A stretch of 40,591 bases of DNA from Acidobacteriota bacterium (GCA_021833665.1 JAKBES010000007.1:1-40591), one strand, 5' to 3'; numbered from the stretch's first letter, positions 9,855 through 18,542 are shown. Notes: a model not told the origin generated them from the letters alone. A program made the numbers and translations.

Positions 9855-9914
9855 GGGTGCCTCCGTTCTGGGTGCTGGGCCGGTTCCCTCATGGAGCTGG
9901 CATTCGATCTCCGG

Positions 9915-10916
9915 CTACGGGCCGGGTGCGTCCTTCTTTGCCTGAACGGGGAGGGTCACGTGGAAGGACGTGCCCGACCCCTCTTTGCTCTCCACGCCGA
10001 TGGTGCCCCCGAGCTTCTCCACGATCCACCGGCTGATGGGGAGGCCCAGGCCGGTGCCTTCGCCGGCGGGCTTGGTGGTGTAGAAGGGCTCGAAAATGTG
10101 GTCCAGCGAGGAGGCCGGGATACCGGGACCCGTGTCGGCGATGGTGATCGTGAGGCCGGCCGCGTCCGCGCGGGTGGCAAGGGTCATGGTTCCTCCCCTG
10201 GCCTTCATGGCGTCCAGGGCGTTCTTCATGAGATTCAGAAACACCTGGCGCAGTTCGGGCGCGCCCCCTCCCACCGGGGGCAGATCCGGAGGAAGGTCCT
10301 TGGCCACCGTGACCCCCGCGGTCTCCAGCTCGCTTTCAAGCAGGTAGAGGGTCTTGTTGAGGAGGAGGTTGATGTCCACCGTCTCCGTGCGGGGGGCCGA
10401 GTCGCGGCCCCATTGGAGGAGGCGCCGGGTGATCTCGCGGGACCGCTCGATCTGGATGTCGATCTGCTGGAGGGAATTGGCGATCTCGGTCTGGGTGTGG
10501 CTGCCCTGGAGGTCTCCGCCCTTCATCAGATCCTGAATCCAGCCCGCCTCTTCCCGCATGATGGCCAGGGGATTGTTGAGGTCGTGGGCGATGCTGGAGG
10601 CCACTTCCCCGAGGCTCGCCGATTTGGAAAGGCGCAGAAGCTCCTGGTAGAAGGCGTCGCGCTGCCGCGCCAAGGCCGCGAGCTGGTGCCGGAGCTTGGC
10701 CGCGAGGGGCCAGCCCAGGGCCGTGGAGAGGATCAGGGCCGCGAGAAGGGGAACAAAAAAGGCCTCGGAACGGTCCGGCCCCCAGAAAAAGATGGCGAGG
10801 CCGAGAAAAACGAGGCACGCGGGAGGCGTGAGAAGGAGGGCCAAAATGGACCTTCTCAGGAGCCGGCTGGGCTCCCAAAGGCTGGCCTTGGCTCCCCCCT
10901 GCGTCGCGGCCGTCAT
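9915..10916 (-). CDS. sensor histidine kinase
   Basis: Two N-terminal TM segments; H-box SSIAHDLNNPLAIMREEAG; NALDAMKARGG; DTGPGIPASSL; FYTTKPAGEGTGLGLPIS. Start taken at MTAATQGG (10916); the track ORF starts at 11006. Confidence 0.9.
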   Translation of the reverse strand: MTAATQGGAKASLWEPSRLLRRSILALLLTPPACLVFLGLAIFFWGPDRSEAFFVPLLAALILSTALGWPLAAKLRHQLAALARQRDAFYQELLRLSKSASLGEVASSIAHDLNNPLAIMREEAGWIQDLMKGGDLQGSHTQTEIANSLQQIDIQIERSREITRRLLQWGRDSAPRTETVDINLLLNKTLYLLESELETAGVTVAKDLPPDLPPVGGGAPELRQVFLNLMKNALDAMKARGGTMTLATRADAAGLTITIADTGPGIPASSLDHIFEPFYTTKPAGEGTGLGLPISRWIVEKLGGTIGVESKEGSGTSFHVTLPVQAKKDAPGP

Positions 10917-11201
10917 GACCACCCCTCCGAGGACATGTGTGACGCAAGCGCATTGTATCACCGGCCGCGGGTCCCGCCAGAGAGGATGAGCCGTCTGCTT
11001 GGGCAAATCGCGCGGTTTTGGCGAAAATGGAACGGTTGGTTCACCGATTTGGGGAGAGTAAGCTGCCTATACCGCGGCAACGGTTTGCAGGACAAATACT
11101 TGTAGCGATAGGCGCTGACTGTCTAAATGTCCTCATGGGTGGGAGATTTGGCTCACCGAATTTTGTCGAGGCGTGGAATCCCCGTTTTGTGGGCGTGGGG
11201 C

Positions 11202-11221
11202 CCTACCATGACTTAGGTAGG
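11202..11221. repeat. short inverted repeat CCTACC-N8-GGTAGG upstream of the TauE operon
   Basis: ccctaccatgacttaggtaggacc: perfect 6-bp arms, 8-nt spacer, about 28 bp before the first ORF. Confidence 0.55.
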
Positions 11222-11248
11222 ACCTCGGAGTGAAGGGAGGGGGGACTC

Positions 11249-11545
11249 ATGCTCATACGGAAGAAGGTACTGGCGCTGGCTTGGGGGCTCGCCATGGTCT
11301 TGGCGCCCGTGGGGCTCATGGCGGAGGGAGGGGAGAAGCAGGGCAAGCTGGTCCACGTGGCCGACACGAGGGGCCTAACGGGGTTCAACCTTTACTTCGC
11401 CGACCTTTACAACACCAACCGGCTTCTTTTCGCCATCGAGGCTGTCCTGATTACGGTCATCATGGGCGTGACCCTGGGCATTCTCATGGATAAGCTGGTG
11501 TCGGTCATCGGCCTGGACCTGAGCAAGCGCTCCGTGAAGGAATAA
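11249..11545 (+). CDS. small exported/membrane protein associated with TauE/SafE permease
   Basis: 98 aa; signal-peptide-like N-terminus (LALAWGLAMVLAPVGLMAEG) and one C-terminal TM (LLFAIEAVLITVIMGVTLGILMDKLV); 10 bp upstream of the permease gene. Confidence 0.75.
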   Translation: MLIRKKVLALAWGLAMVLAPVGLMAEGGEKQGKLVHVADTRGLTGFNLYFADLYNTNRLLFAIEAVLITVIMGVTLGILMDKLVSVIGLDLSKRSVKE

Positions 11546-11555
11546 GGGGGAAACC

Positions 11556-12575
11556 ATGGATTTCTTCACCATCACCTTGCCCATATCCGGCGTGGAGATC
11601 AACGCGCTCCTTCTCGTCCTGCTGGGCGTGGCTGTGGGAGTGCTGGGGGGCTTCTTCGGCATGGGCGGCGCCTGGATGGTCACGCCGGCCCTGAACATTT
11701 TTGGTTTTCCCATGCCCTTCGCGGTGGGGACGGACCTTTGCCACATGGCGGGCAAATCCATCATCTCGACCCGGCGGCACGCGAAATTCGGGAACGTGGA
11801 CATGAAGCTCGGCTTCATCATGCTGGCCTTCGACGTGGTGGGCATCGAGATCGGGGCCAGGGTGGTGATGTTCCTGGAGAAGCTCGGCCTGGCCGGGCCC
11901 GTCATCCGGTGGGTCTACGTGGTCTTCCTCGCCCTCATCGGCATCCTGGTCTTCTACGATTTCTACAAGAAGCAGCAGCTTGACAAGGCCGGGGCCGACG
12001 AGGCCCAGTCCGCCATCACGTGGCATGAGACCCTCCACAAGATCAAGATTCCTCCCATGGTCAAGCTGCCCGTGGCTGGGGTGGAGTGCTCCCTGTGGCT
12101 CCCCGCTTCCGTGGGATTCATGGTGGGGCTCCTGGCGGGGTTCCTGGGCATCGGCGGGGGCCTGCTCATGATGCCCGCCCTCGTCTACCTCATCGGCTGT
12201 CCCACCTTCGTGGCCGTGGGGACGGACCTGTTCACGATCATGCTCGCGGGGCTCTACGGGGCGTTCACCTACGGCGTGAAGGGGCGCATCGAGCTGCTCG
12301 CGGTCCTCATCATGCTCGCGGGGGCGGCGCCCGGCGCCCAGATCGGGACCATCGCCACCAAATACATCCGGGGCTACGGCATCCGGCTCATGTTCGGCGT
12401 CACGGTCATCTGCGCCATGGCCTCCGTGATCCTCAAACAAGTGGGGTGGGGAGGCGCCGCCTCCTGGGTGATCATGACGGCCGTCAGCATCATGACCCTG
12501 GTGGTCATCGTCGGCATGTTCAAAGGAGCGGCCCAGGAGCTGCGGGCCAAGAGGTTGAGCCATGAGGGACATTAA
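11556..12575 (+). CDS. sulfite exporter TauE/SafE family permease
   Basis: Polytopic; repeated halves GVLGGFFGMGGAWMVTPALNIFGFPMPFAVGTDL and GLLAGFLGIGGGLLMMPALVYLIGCPTFVAVGTDLF are TauE/SafE hallmarks. Confidence 0.92.
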   Translation: MDFFTITLPISGVEINALLLVLLGVAVGVLGGFFGMGGAWMVTPALNIFGFPMPFAVGTDLCHMAGKSIISTRRHAKFGNVDMKLGFIMLAFDVVGIEIGARVVMFLEKLGLAGPVIRWVYVVFLALIGILVFYDFYKKQQLDKAGADEAQSAITWHETLHKIKIPPMVKLPVAGVECSLWLPASVGFMVGLLAGFLGIGGGLLMMPALVYLIGCPTFVAVGTDLFTIMLAGLYGAFTYGVKGRIELLAVLIMLAGAAPGAQIGTIATKYIRGYGIRLMFGVTVICAMASVILKQVGWGGAASWVIMTAVSIMTLVVIVGMFKGAAQELRAKRLSHEGH

Positions 12576-12891
12576 ATCGCCGAGCCGCGTAGCGGCGTGG
12601 GTTTTCCTCTTCGCCGCCCTTCTGGCCGCGCTGGCGTGCGCCCCGGCGGCGCCCGTCGTGCAGGGCCAAGTGGTGAGCGTGGACCCGGGTGGAGCGACCA
12701 TGTCGGTCCAGGACGAGACCAAACCCGGCGGCGAGCCGCTCACCTATGACATCAGCAAGGCCGAAATCGGGGCCGCGCCCTTGTCCGGCGACCTGGTCAG
12801 GATGGCCTACCGGGTGGAGGGCGGCAAGAACGTGGCCCTTCGCGTGATGAACCTAACCCAGCAGAAGGAGCGGGACAAGAAGGGCAACTGA
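12562..12891 (+). CDS. small putative lipoprotein
   Basis: 109 aa; signal peptide with lipobox LAALAC|APAAP; start overlaps the end of the permease ORF by 14 bp. Confidence 0.7.
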   Translation: MRDIKSPSRVAAWVFLFAALLAALACAPAAPVVQGQVVSVDPGGATMSVQDETKPGGEPLTYDISKAEIGAAPLSGDLVRMAYRVEGGKNVALRVMNLTQQKERDKKGN

Positions 12892-12936
12892 CAGGGCCGT
12901 CCTGCGGCGAGGCTGCCTCAGGGGGGCCCGCCGCGG

Positions 12937-12942
12937 TATACT
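12937..12942 (+). promoter_or_regulatory. candidate -10 element (TATACT) for a leaderless transcript
   Basis: TATACT ends 6 nt before the ATG at 12949; no purine-rich RBS in front of the ATG. Confidence 0.45.
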
Positions 12943-12948
12943 GCCGAC

Positions 12949-13857
12949 ATGGATATCTTCCTGCCCGTGGCGGGCACGAGCATTAACGCGGCTGTGCTGG
13001 TGGGGGCGGGTGTATTGGTGGGCTTTCTGTCGGGACTTCTGGGCGTCGGGGGGGGATTCCTCCTGACGCCCCTCCTCATCATGCTGGGCATCGATCCCCT
13101 CGTGGCGGCGGCCTCGGGGACCAACGCCATCGTGGGGGCAAGCGCCTCGGGAACCATGGCGCACCTCAAGGCCCGCAACGTGGACCTCAAGATGGGCACC
13201 TTCATGCTCGTGGGCGGCGTGGTGGGCGGGGGCGCCGGAACCCTGCTGGTGAGGGCCTTGCGGCGTGCGGGCAATGCCGACGTGGTCATCGTCCTGTGCT
13301 ACGTCACCCTCCTGGCCGTCATGGGCGTGGTGCTGTTCGTGGAAGGCCTCGCCAGCCAAGTGAAGGGGGAGGCGGAGGTGAGGGCGGAGTCGCGGGGATA
13401 CCGGCTCCTTCAGCGGCTGCCTTTCTCCACGAGCTTTCCCGCCTCGGGAGTCACGACCAGCGCGCTGGCGCCGGTGGTTCTGGGGTTCCTCGTGGGAGTT
13501 CTCGCGGCCCTGCTGGGGGTGGGGGGCGGCTTCTTTCTCATCCCGGCCATGGCCTACTTTCTGGCCATGCCCATGGGACTGGTAGTGGGGACGAGCCTCT
13601 TCCAGATGCTCTTCACTTCGGCCGCCGTGACCATCATGCAGGCCGCCGTAAACCACAGCGTCGACGCGTTTCTCGCCGTGGGTCTGCTCCTTGGGGCCTC
13701 GGTGGGCGCCCAAGGAGGGGCGCGGGTGGCCCGGGGGCTCAAGGGCGACCAGTTGAAAGTGGTCCTGGCTCTCCTCCTCCTGGCCCTCTCCGTGAAGATG
13801 TTCGATGACCTTCTGGTCCTCCCGCGCCATTTCCTCGCCGTCGGAGGCGGGCCGTGA
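12949..13857 (+). CDS. sulfite exporter TauE/SafE family permease (second copy)
   Basis: GFLSGLLGVGGGFLLTPLLIMLGIDPLVAAASGTNAIVGAS and GVLAALLGVGGGFFLIPAMAYFLAMPMGLVVGTSLFQ repeated motifs; polytopic. Confidence 0.92.
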   Translation: MDIFLPVAGTSINAAVLVGAGVLVGFLSGLLGVGGGFLLTPLLIMLGIDPLVAAASGTNAIVGASASGTMAHLKARNVDLKMGTFMLVGGVVGGGAGTLLVRALRRAGNADVVIVLCYVTLLAVMGVVLFVEGLASQVKGEAEVRAESRGYRLLQRLPFSTSFPASGVTTSALAPVVLGFLVGVLAALLGVGGGFFLIPAMAYFLAMPMGLVVGTSLFQMLFTSAAVTIMQAAVNHSVDAFLAVGLLLGASVGAQGGARVARGLKGDQLKVVLALLLLALSVKMFDDLLVLPRHFLAVGGGP

Positions 13858-14654
13858 GAAGGGCGAGAGCAGCGCCGCTGGTTCTGGCCGTCGCCCTCGC
13901 GCACGCCGCGTGGGGCGGCGGCTTGTGCGCGGCCGAAGGGAAGGGGATCACCCTCACCGTGGACAAGCCCGAAATACGGATCACCTCCGGCTTCCACGGC
14001 GACTTCCTGCGCGCCGCGGGCACGGCGCCCGCGGACTGCGGCGTGATCCTCCGCCTGACCTCGGCGCGGGGAGGGGAAACCCTCGACGTGAAAGGCAAGC
14101 GGGGGCTCTTCTGGCTCACCGTGGGCAAGGTTCGCTTCGAGGGCGCGCCGCGCGTGTACATGCTGAGGTCCACACGGCCCGTGGAGGCCCTCCTCCAACC
14201 CCAAGAGCAGGCCCGGGAAGACCTGGGGATCTTCGGCCTCCGATCCGCCCTGCGTGTCCAGAGCCACGGGGACTCGGATCTCCTCATCTCCGAGTTCTTG
14301 CGCCTGAAGCGGGACAGGGGGCTCTATGGCTGGACGGGAGGCGGCGTGGCGCGGGGGCCGGAGGGCAAGTACGAGGCCGAGTTTTCGTGGCCCGCCCACG
14401 CTCCGTCGGGCACCTACACCTTGACCGCGTTTGCGGTGAAAGGAGGCGGAGTGACAAGCAGCGCCTCCTCGACGATCCTCGTCCGTAAGGTCGGCCTGGA
14501 GGCGTGGATCAGCCGTCTCGGGGAGCGCCACGGCGTCCTCTACGGGGTCCTGGCGGTTCTCATCGCCCTGGCCGCGGGCGTGGCGGCGGGGGCCGTCTTC
14601 GGCGGCTCCTTCAGGAAGGAAAAGAAGGCCGGTCCCGGCCGGGAGTCCGCCTGA
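13854..14654 (+). CDS. TIGR02186-like exported/membrane-anchored protein
   Basis: Signal peptide, beta-rich ectodomain (ITLTVDKPEIRITSGFHGDFLRAAGTAP...), C-terminal TM. Directly downstream of and overlapping a TauE gene, the usual context of this family; family call is from recall. Confidence 0.65.
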   Translation: MRRARAAPLVLAVALAHAAWGGGLCAAEGKGITLTVDKPEIRITSGFHGDFLRAAGTAPADCGVILRLTSARGGETLDVKGKRGLFWLTVGKVRFEGAPRVYMLRSTRPVEALLQPQEQAREDLGIFGLRSALRVQSHGDSDLLISEFLRLKRDRGLYGWTGGGVARGPEGKYEAEFSWPAHAPSGTYTLTAFAVKGGGVTSSASSTILVRKVGLEAWISRLGERHGVLYGVLAVLIALAAGVAAGAVFGGSFRKEKKAGPGRESA

Positions 14655-14660
14655 CGCCCG

Positions 14661-16202
14661 TCAGGCCTTCACGGAAGGCAGACAGACGCGCACCGTGGTG
14701 CCGCGCCCTTCCACGCTCTCGATCTGCACGTCTCCCCCGTGCCGCTTGATCACGCCGTAGCAGATGGAGAGCCCCAGCCCGGTGCCCTTCCCCCTGGGTT
14801 TGGTCGTGAAGAAAGGGTCGAAGACCCGGGGAAGGATCTCCAGAGGAATTCCAAGCCCTTCATCAGAAACCTCCAGGCACACCGTGCCCCCTTCCGAAGA
14901 CTTGATCTTGACGAGGATCGTGCCGCCCTTCGGCATGGCTTCGATGGCGTTGAGGAAGAGATTGAGAAAGGCTTGGCGCAGCTCATTCGGGGCCCCCATG
15001 ACCATGGAAGAGCCCGGGGGGATGTCCTGCACGAGGCGGACGCCGCGGAGGGCCATCTCGTTTTCCACGATCTGGCGGGCCGATTCCACCACCTCCGCCA
15101 GGTCCATGGCCTTGCGCTCCGGTGCGTTCTGCCGGATGAAATCCAATAGGCCCATGATGATGAGGTTGGCGCGGTCCGTCTCCTGGCAGATGTCGGCCAG
15201 AAGCTTGTGGCCGCGTTCGTCCTTCCTTTGCTCGCACTCGTTCATGAGGGCTTCGGCCGTGATGGAGATGTTGTTCAGCGGATTGCTCAGCTCGTGGGCG
15301 ATGCCCGTGGTGAAGGTTCCCACTGCGGCGAGCTTGCCCGCCTGGAGGACTTGGGCCTCCCTCGCCCTCAGCTCGAAGAGCATGCGGTTGACCGCCATGG
15401 CCATGTCCGAGAACTCGTCGCGGTAAGGCTTGGCGGGACGGATCGGGTCGAAGTCTCCCCCCGCGATGCGCCGGGTGTAGCCCTGAAATCGCACGAGGGA
15501 CTGGGTGATGGTTTTGGCGAGGAGGTGGGCCACCCAGAAGATGAGGACGAGAAGAATGGCGAGAAAGATGAAGGGGATGGCCTGGGACAGAGTGAGCATC
15601 CTGTCCACGGCCGCCGATTCCCTTCCGTTGAGGGCCCATGCCAAATCCGTGACCCTGGAGCCCCGGTCCCGCAGTTCGCCCTCAATCTGTCCACTCCTCC
15701 CTGCTCGCGAGACGGCGTTTTCGAGGGCAACGCACTGGCCCAGGAGGGCGTCGTACTGGCCCAGGTCCCGGCTCAGCTCGGCGAGGTTTTTCTCCCCCAC
15801 CACGTCCAGGATGTTCACGGTCTGCGACTGGAGGAGAGCCAAGGCACGCTCCGCGTGAATCTTGGCGTCTGGCAGGTTGGTGCCGTAGAGGAAGAAGTCC
15901 TTCTCGAACCGCCGGGCCTGGAGGACTTCGAAGGTGATGTCCTGGGAAGTTTTGAGGAACTGCAGCTTGCCCCTGGCCTGGTAGAGGATGGCCAGGGTCA
16001 CGAGAGCCGTGATCCCGGTGAGGAAGAAGCAGAGCAGAAACCCCGCCACGATGCGCATGCGGATGCTCAATTGGGGGCGGGAAATGAAGGCCCTTTCCGC
16101 CTCCTTCAGTTTTCGGGCTTCCGTCTCGCCGAGGGTATATTCGGGCGGCTCCTGCGACTGTAAGTTCACGCGATCTCCTGTCCCGGGAGGGGCATGGCCC
16201 AT
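14661..16202 (-). CDS. membrane sensor histidine kinase (HAMP, HisKA, HATPase), paralogue of 350..1891
   Basis: QARRFEKDFFLYGTNLPDA sensor motif, H-box GIAHELSNPLNNISITAEAL, FFTTKPRGKGTGLGLSI; same length (513 aa) and layout as the 350..1891 product. Confidence 0.93.
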   Translation of the reverse strand: MGHAPPGTGDRVNLQSQEPPEYTLGETEARKLKEAERAFISRPQLSIRMRIVAGFLLCFFLTGITALVTLAILYQARGKLQFLKTSQDITFEVLQARRFEKDFFLYGTNLPDAKIHAERALALLQSQTVNILDVVGEKNLAELSRDLGQYDALLGQCVALENAVSRAGRSGQIEGELRDRGSRVTDLAWALNGRESAAVDRMLTLSQAIPFIFLAILLVLIFWVAHLLAKTITQSLVRFQGYTRRIAGGDFDPIRPAKPYRDEFSDMAMAVNRMLFELRAREAQVLQAGKLAAVGTFTTGIAHELSNPLNNISITAEALMNECEQRKDERGHKLLADICQETDRANLIIMGLLDFIRQNAPERKAMDLAEVVESARQIVENEMALRGVRLVQDIPPGSSMVMGAPNELRQAFLNLFLNAIEAMPKGGTILVKIKSSEGGTVCLEVSDEGLGIPLEILPRVFDPFFTTKPRGKGTGLGLSICYGVIKRHGGDVQIESVEGRGTTVRVCLPSVKA

Positions 16203-16345
16203 TCCCTGTTCCCTGGCGTGTCCTGGCCCCTTTCACAAGGGTATCACCTGCGGCGCGGGACGGGCAAAGGCGGGGCGGACCGCCGCAGGCGTACGCAACG
16301 GCTGGGTGTCTAGCCCCAGGAAGGCCGCCGCCGCGTGCGCGGTCC

Positions 16346-16374
16346 TTGCCAAGAGAGGTGCAATCCTTTAAGAT
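16346..16374 (+). promoter_or_regulatory. sigma70-like promoter upstream of the cytochrome gene
   Basis: TTGCCA - 17 bp - TAAGAT, about 60 bp before the ATG. Confidence 0.55.
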
Positions 16375-16435
16375 AGGGGTGTCGGACGAGACAGAACCGG
16401 TCCATTGGCCCGGGGGGCTGTAGAGGAGGTTCGGA

Positions 16436-16792
16436 ATGAAGAAGGCGATCGTCATCATCCTCACCCTTGCGGTGGCTCTGCTCTTCGTCATGAGCGCCAG
16501 CGCCGCCACCAAGGTGGGTGCCGAAAAGTGCAAGATGTGTCACAAGCTGCAGTACGACTCCTGGGCCGCCTCCAAGCACGCCGCCCAGAATCCCAAGGTG
16601 GACTGCGAGACCTGCCACGGTCCCGGCAGCGACTACTCGAAGATGTCCGTCATGAAGAACCCCGCCGCCGCCAAGGCCGCCGGCCTCATCATGCCCACCA
16701 TGGCGGACTGCGCCAAGTGCCATGGTAAGGGGAAGGTGCCCGCCATGACGCCTGAGCTCTTCGCCAAGGTGCACGCGCACAAGGCCAAGTAA
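16436..16792 (+). CDS. small periplasmic tri-heme c-type cytochrome (cytochrome c554-like)
   Basis: Signal peptide MKKAIVIILTLAVALLFVMSASAA; three CxxCH motifs (CKMCH, CETCH, CAKCH); CHKLQYDSWAASKHA is typical of c554-type multiheme proteins; RBS gaggagg. Confidence 0.9.
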   Translation: MKKAIVIILTLAVALLFVMSASAATKVGAEKCKMCHKLQYDSWAASKHAAQNPKVDCETCHGPGSDYSKMSVMKNPAAAKAAGLIMPTMADCAKCHGKGKVPAMTPELFAKVHAHKAK

Positions 16793-16817
16793 GGCTTCCC
16801 ATCCATGACCAGCACAC

Positions 16818-16843
16818 GAGGGCGGGCCGGGAGGCCCGCCCTC
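16818..16843 (+). terminator. strong hairpin downstream of the cytochrome gene
   Basis: GAGGGCGGGCC-GGGA-GGCCCGCCCTC: perfect 11-bp stem, 4-nt loop, about 25 bp after the stop. The T-tract is weak (TTCGTCT). Confidence 0.65.
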
Positions 16844-16879
16844 TTCGTCTGCCGTGGCTGGCGGTCCAGGGCGTCCGCA

Positions 16880-16908
16880 TTGTGCCGCGGGCCCATGTCC
16901 GATAGAAT
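16880..16908 (+). promoter_or_regulatory. sigma70-like promoter upstream of nadB
   Basis: TTGTGC - 17 bp - TAGAAT. Confidence 0.5.
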
Positions 16909-16967
16909 CTCTAGTTTGGAGGCGGGATGCACAGGAGGCGGATGGCACGGCCAAAGGCCAAGCGTTC

Positions 16968-18542
16968 ATGAGCATCAGAGACCCCCTCGTCTGCGACCTG
17001 CTCGTGCTCGGGTCTGGCATCGCCGGTTTCCGCGGCGCCATTGAGGCAGCGCAGGCGGGATGGCGTGTGGTGGTGGCCACCAAGGATCGTCCCCGCGAAT
17101 CCAATACGGAATACGCTCAGGGCGGCATCGCCGTCTCCCTCGCGGAGGGGGACACGCCGGAGCAGCACCTCGCCGACACGCTGGAGGCGGGGGACGGCCT
17201 CTGCGACCAAGAAGCTGTAAAGGTTCTGGTGGAGGAGGGCCCCGTGGAGGTCCTTCGGCTCATCCAGTGGGGCGCCCTCTTTGACAGGGAGGACGGCGGC
17301 CTCCACTTCACCCGCGAGGCGGCCCACGGCCAAAACCGCATCCTCCACGCCCACGGCGATGCCACGGGCCAGGAGCTGGAACGGACCGTCGTGGAAAAGG
17401 CCCGGTCCCTCGACACGATCACGGTGATGCCCTACCACATGGGCGTGGACCTCATGAGCGAGGAGGGATACGCCCGGGGGGCATGGCTTCTGGACGAGCG
17501 GGACAACAGCCTCGTCCCCGTGCTGGCTCGGGCGGTGCTCATCGCCACGGGCGGCCTGGGGCGTCTTTTTAAGGAGTCCACGAATCCGGCGGTGGCCACG
17601 GGGGACGGCATGGCCATGGCGCTGCGGGCCGGCCTCGTCATGGCCGACCTGGAGTTCGTGCAGTTCCATCCTACAGCTCTCTTCATGAAGAACGCGCCGC
17701 GCTTCCTCCTCACCGAGAGCCTCCGAGGCGAGGGCGCCATTCTGAAGAACGCCGACGGCGAGCGGTTCATGGATGAGCTGGCGCCCCGGGACGTGGTGAC
17801 CCGAGGCCTCGTGGCGGAGATGGCCCGCACGGGCGGACGGCCCGTAACCCTGGACATGACGCACCTGGACGGGAGTTACATCCAGTCTCGCTTTCCCACC
17901 GTCTTCGCCGCGTGCCTGCAGTACGGCCTGGACATCCGCCGGACGCCGATTCCCGTGCACCCCGCGGCGCACTATGCCATGGGGGGCATCGAAACGGACG
18001 TCTTCGGGCGGACCTCCATGCCCCGGGTCTACGCCGCGGGGGAGGCCGCCTGCACGGGAGTCCACGGGGCCAACCGCCTGGCGAGCAACTCGCTCCTGGA
18101 AGGCCTCGTCTTCGGGGCCCGGGCCGTGAGGGCGGCCCTCGACGAAACGGGTCGCCTGCCGGTGGGGCCCGAATCCAGGGCTCCCGAGCCCAGAGGTTGC
18201 CGGGACCTGGAAGTGGCGAACAACCTTCGGCGGCGGGTGGCGGACGTCATGTGGTACGGCGTGGGCATCATCCGGGACGCCCCGGGCATGGCGCAGGCGA
18301 GGGTGGAGCTGGAGGGGATCAAAACCCATTTGGGCGGAGGGATGCTCCACCGGCGGATCCTTGAAACCTGCAACATGGCCCAGCTCGGGGACGCCGTGGC
18401 CTCCTGCGCGGCCTACCGGGAAGAGAGCCGGGGCGGCCATTTCCGCCGGGACTTTCCCAAGACCGATGACGGACGATGGAAGCGCCACACCCGCATGCGC
18501 CTCGCCGCTTCGGGCGCCCACTTCCTGGAGACACAGCCTTGA
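16968..18542 (+). CDS. nadB: L-aspartate oxidase
   Basis: FAD-binding LLVLGSGIAGFRGAIEAA; NTEYAQGGIAVSLAEGDTPEQHLADTLEAGDGL; HAAHYAMGGIETD-type motif (HPAAHYAMGGIETDVFGRT); GVHGANRLASNSLLEGLVFG. ATG at 16968 preferred over the track start at 16854. Confidence 0.9.
   Translation: MSIRDPLVCDLLVLGSGIAGFRGAIEAAQAGWRVVVATKDRPRESNTEYAQGGIAVSLAEGDTPEQHLADTLEAGDGLCDQEAVKVLVEEGPVEVLRLIQWGALFDREDGGLHFTREAAHGQNRILHAHGDATGQELERTVVEKARSLDTITVMPYHMGVDLMSEEGYARGAWLLDERDNSLVPVLARAVLIATGGLGRLFKESTNPAVATGDGMAMALRAGLVMADLEFVQFHPTALFMKNAPRFLLTESLRGEGAILKNADGERFMDELAPRDVVTRGLVAEMARTGGRPVTLDMTHLDGSYIQSRFPTVFAACLQYGLDIRRTPIPVHPAAHYAMGGIETDVFGRTSMPRVYAAGEAACTGVHGANRLASNSLLEGLVFGARAVRAALDETGRLPVGPESRAPEPRGCRDLEVANNLRRRVADVMWYGVGIIRDAPGMAQARVELEGIKTHLGGGMLHRRILETCNMAQLGDAVASCAAYREESRGGHFRRDFPKTDDGRWKRHTRMRLAASGAHFLETQP

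Noticed and set aside
11080-11100. Sigma54 promoter (CGGCAACGGTTTGCAGG)
   Set aside because: GG and GC are spaced 9 nt apart instead of 10 and the flanks do not match TGGCAC/TTGCA well.
16911-18521. 536-aa minus-strand ORF opposite nadB
   Set aside because: Antisense artefact; nadB motifs are unambiguous on the plus strand.
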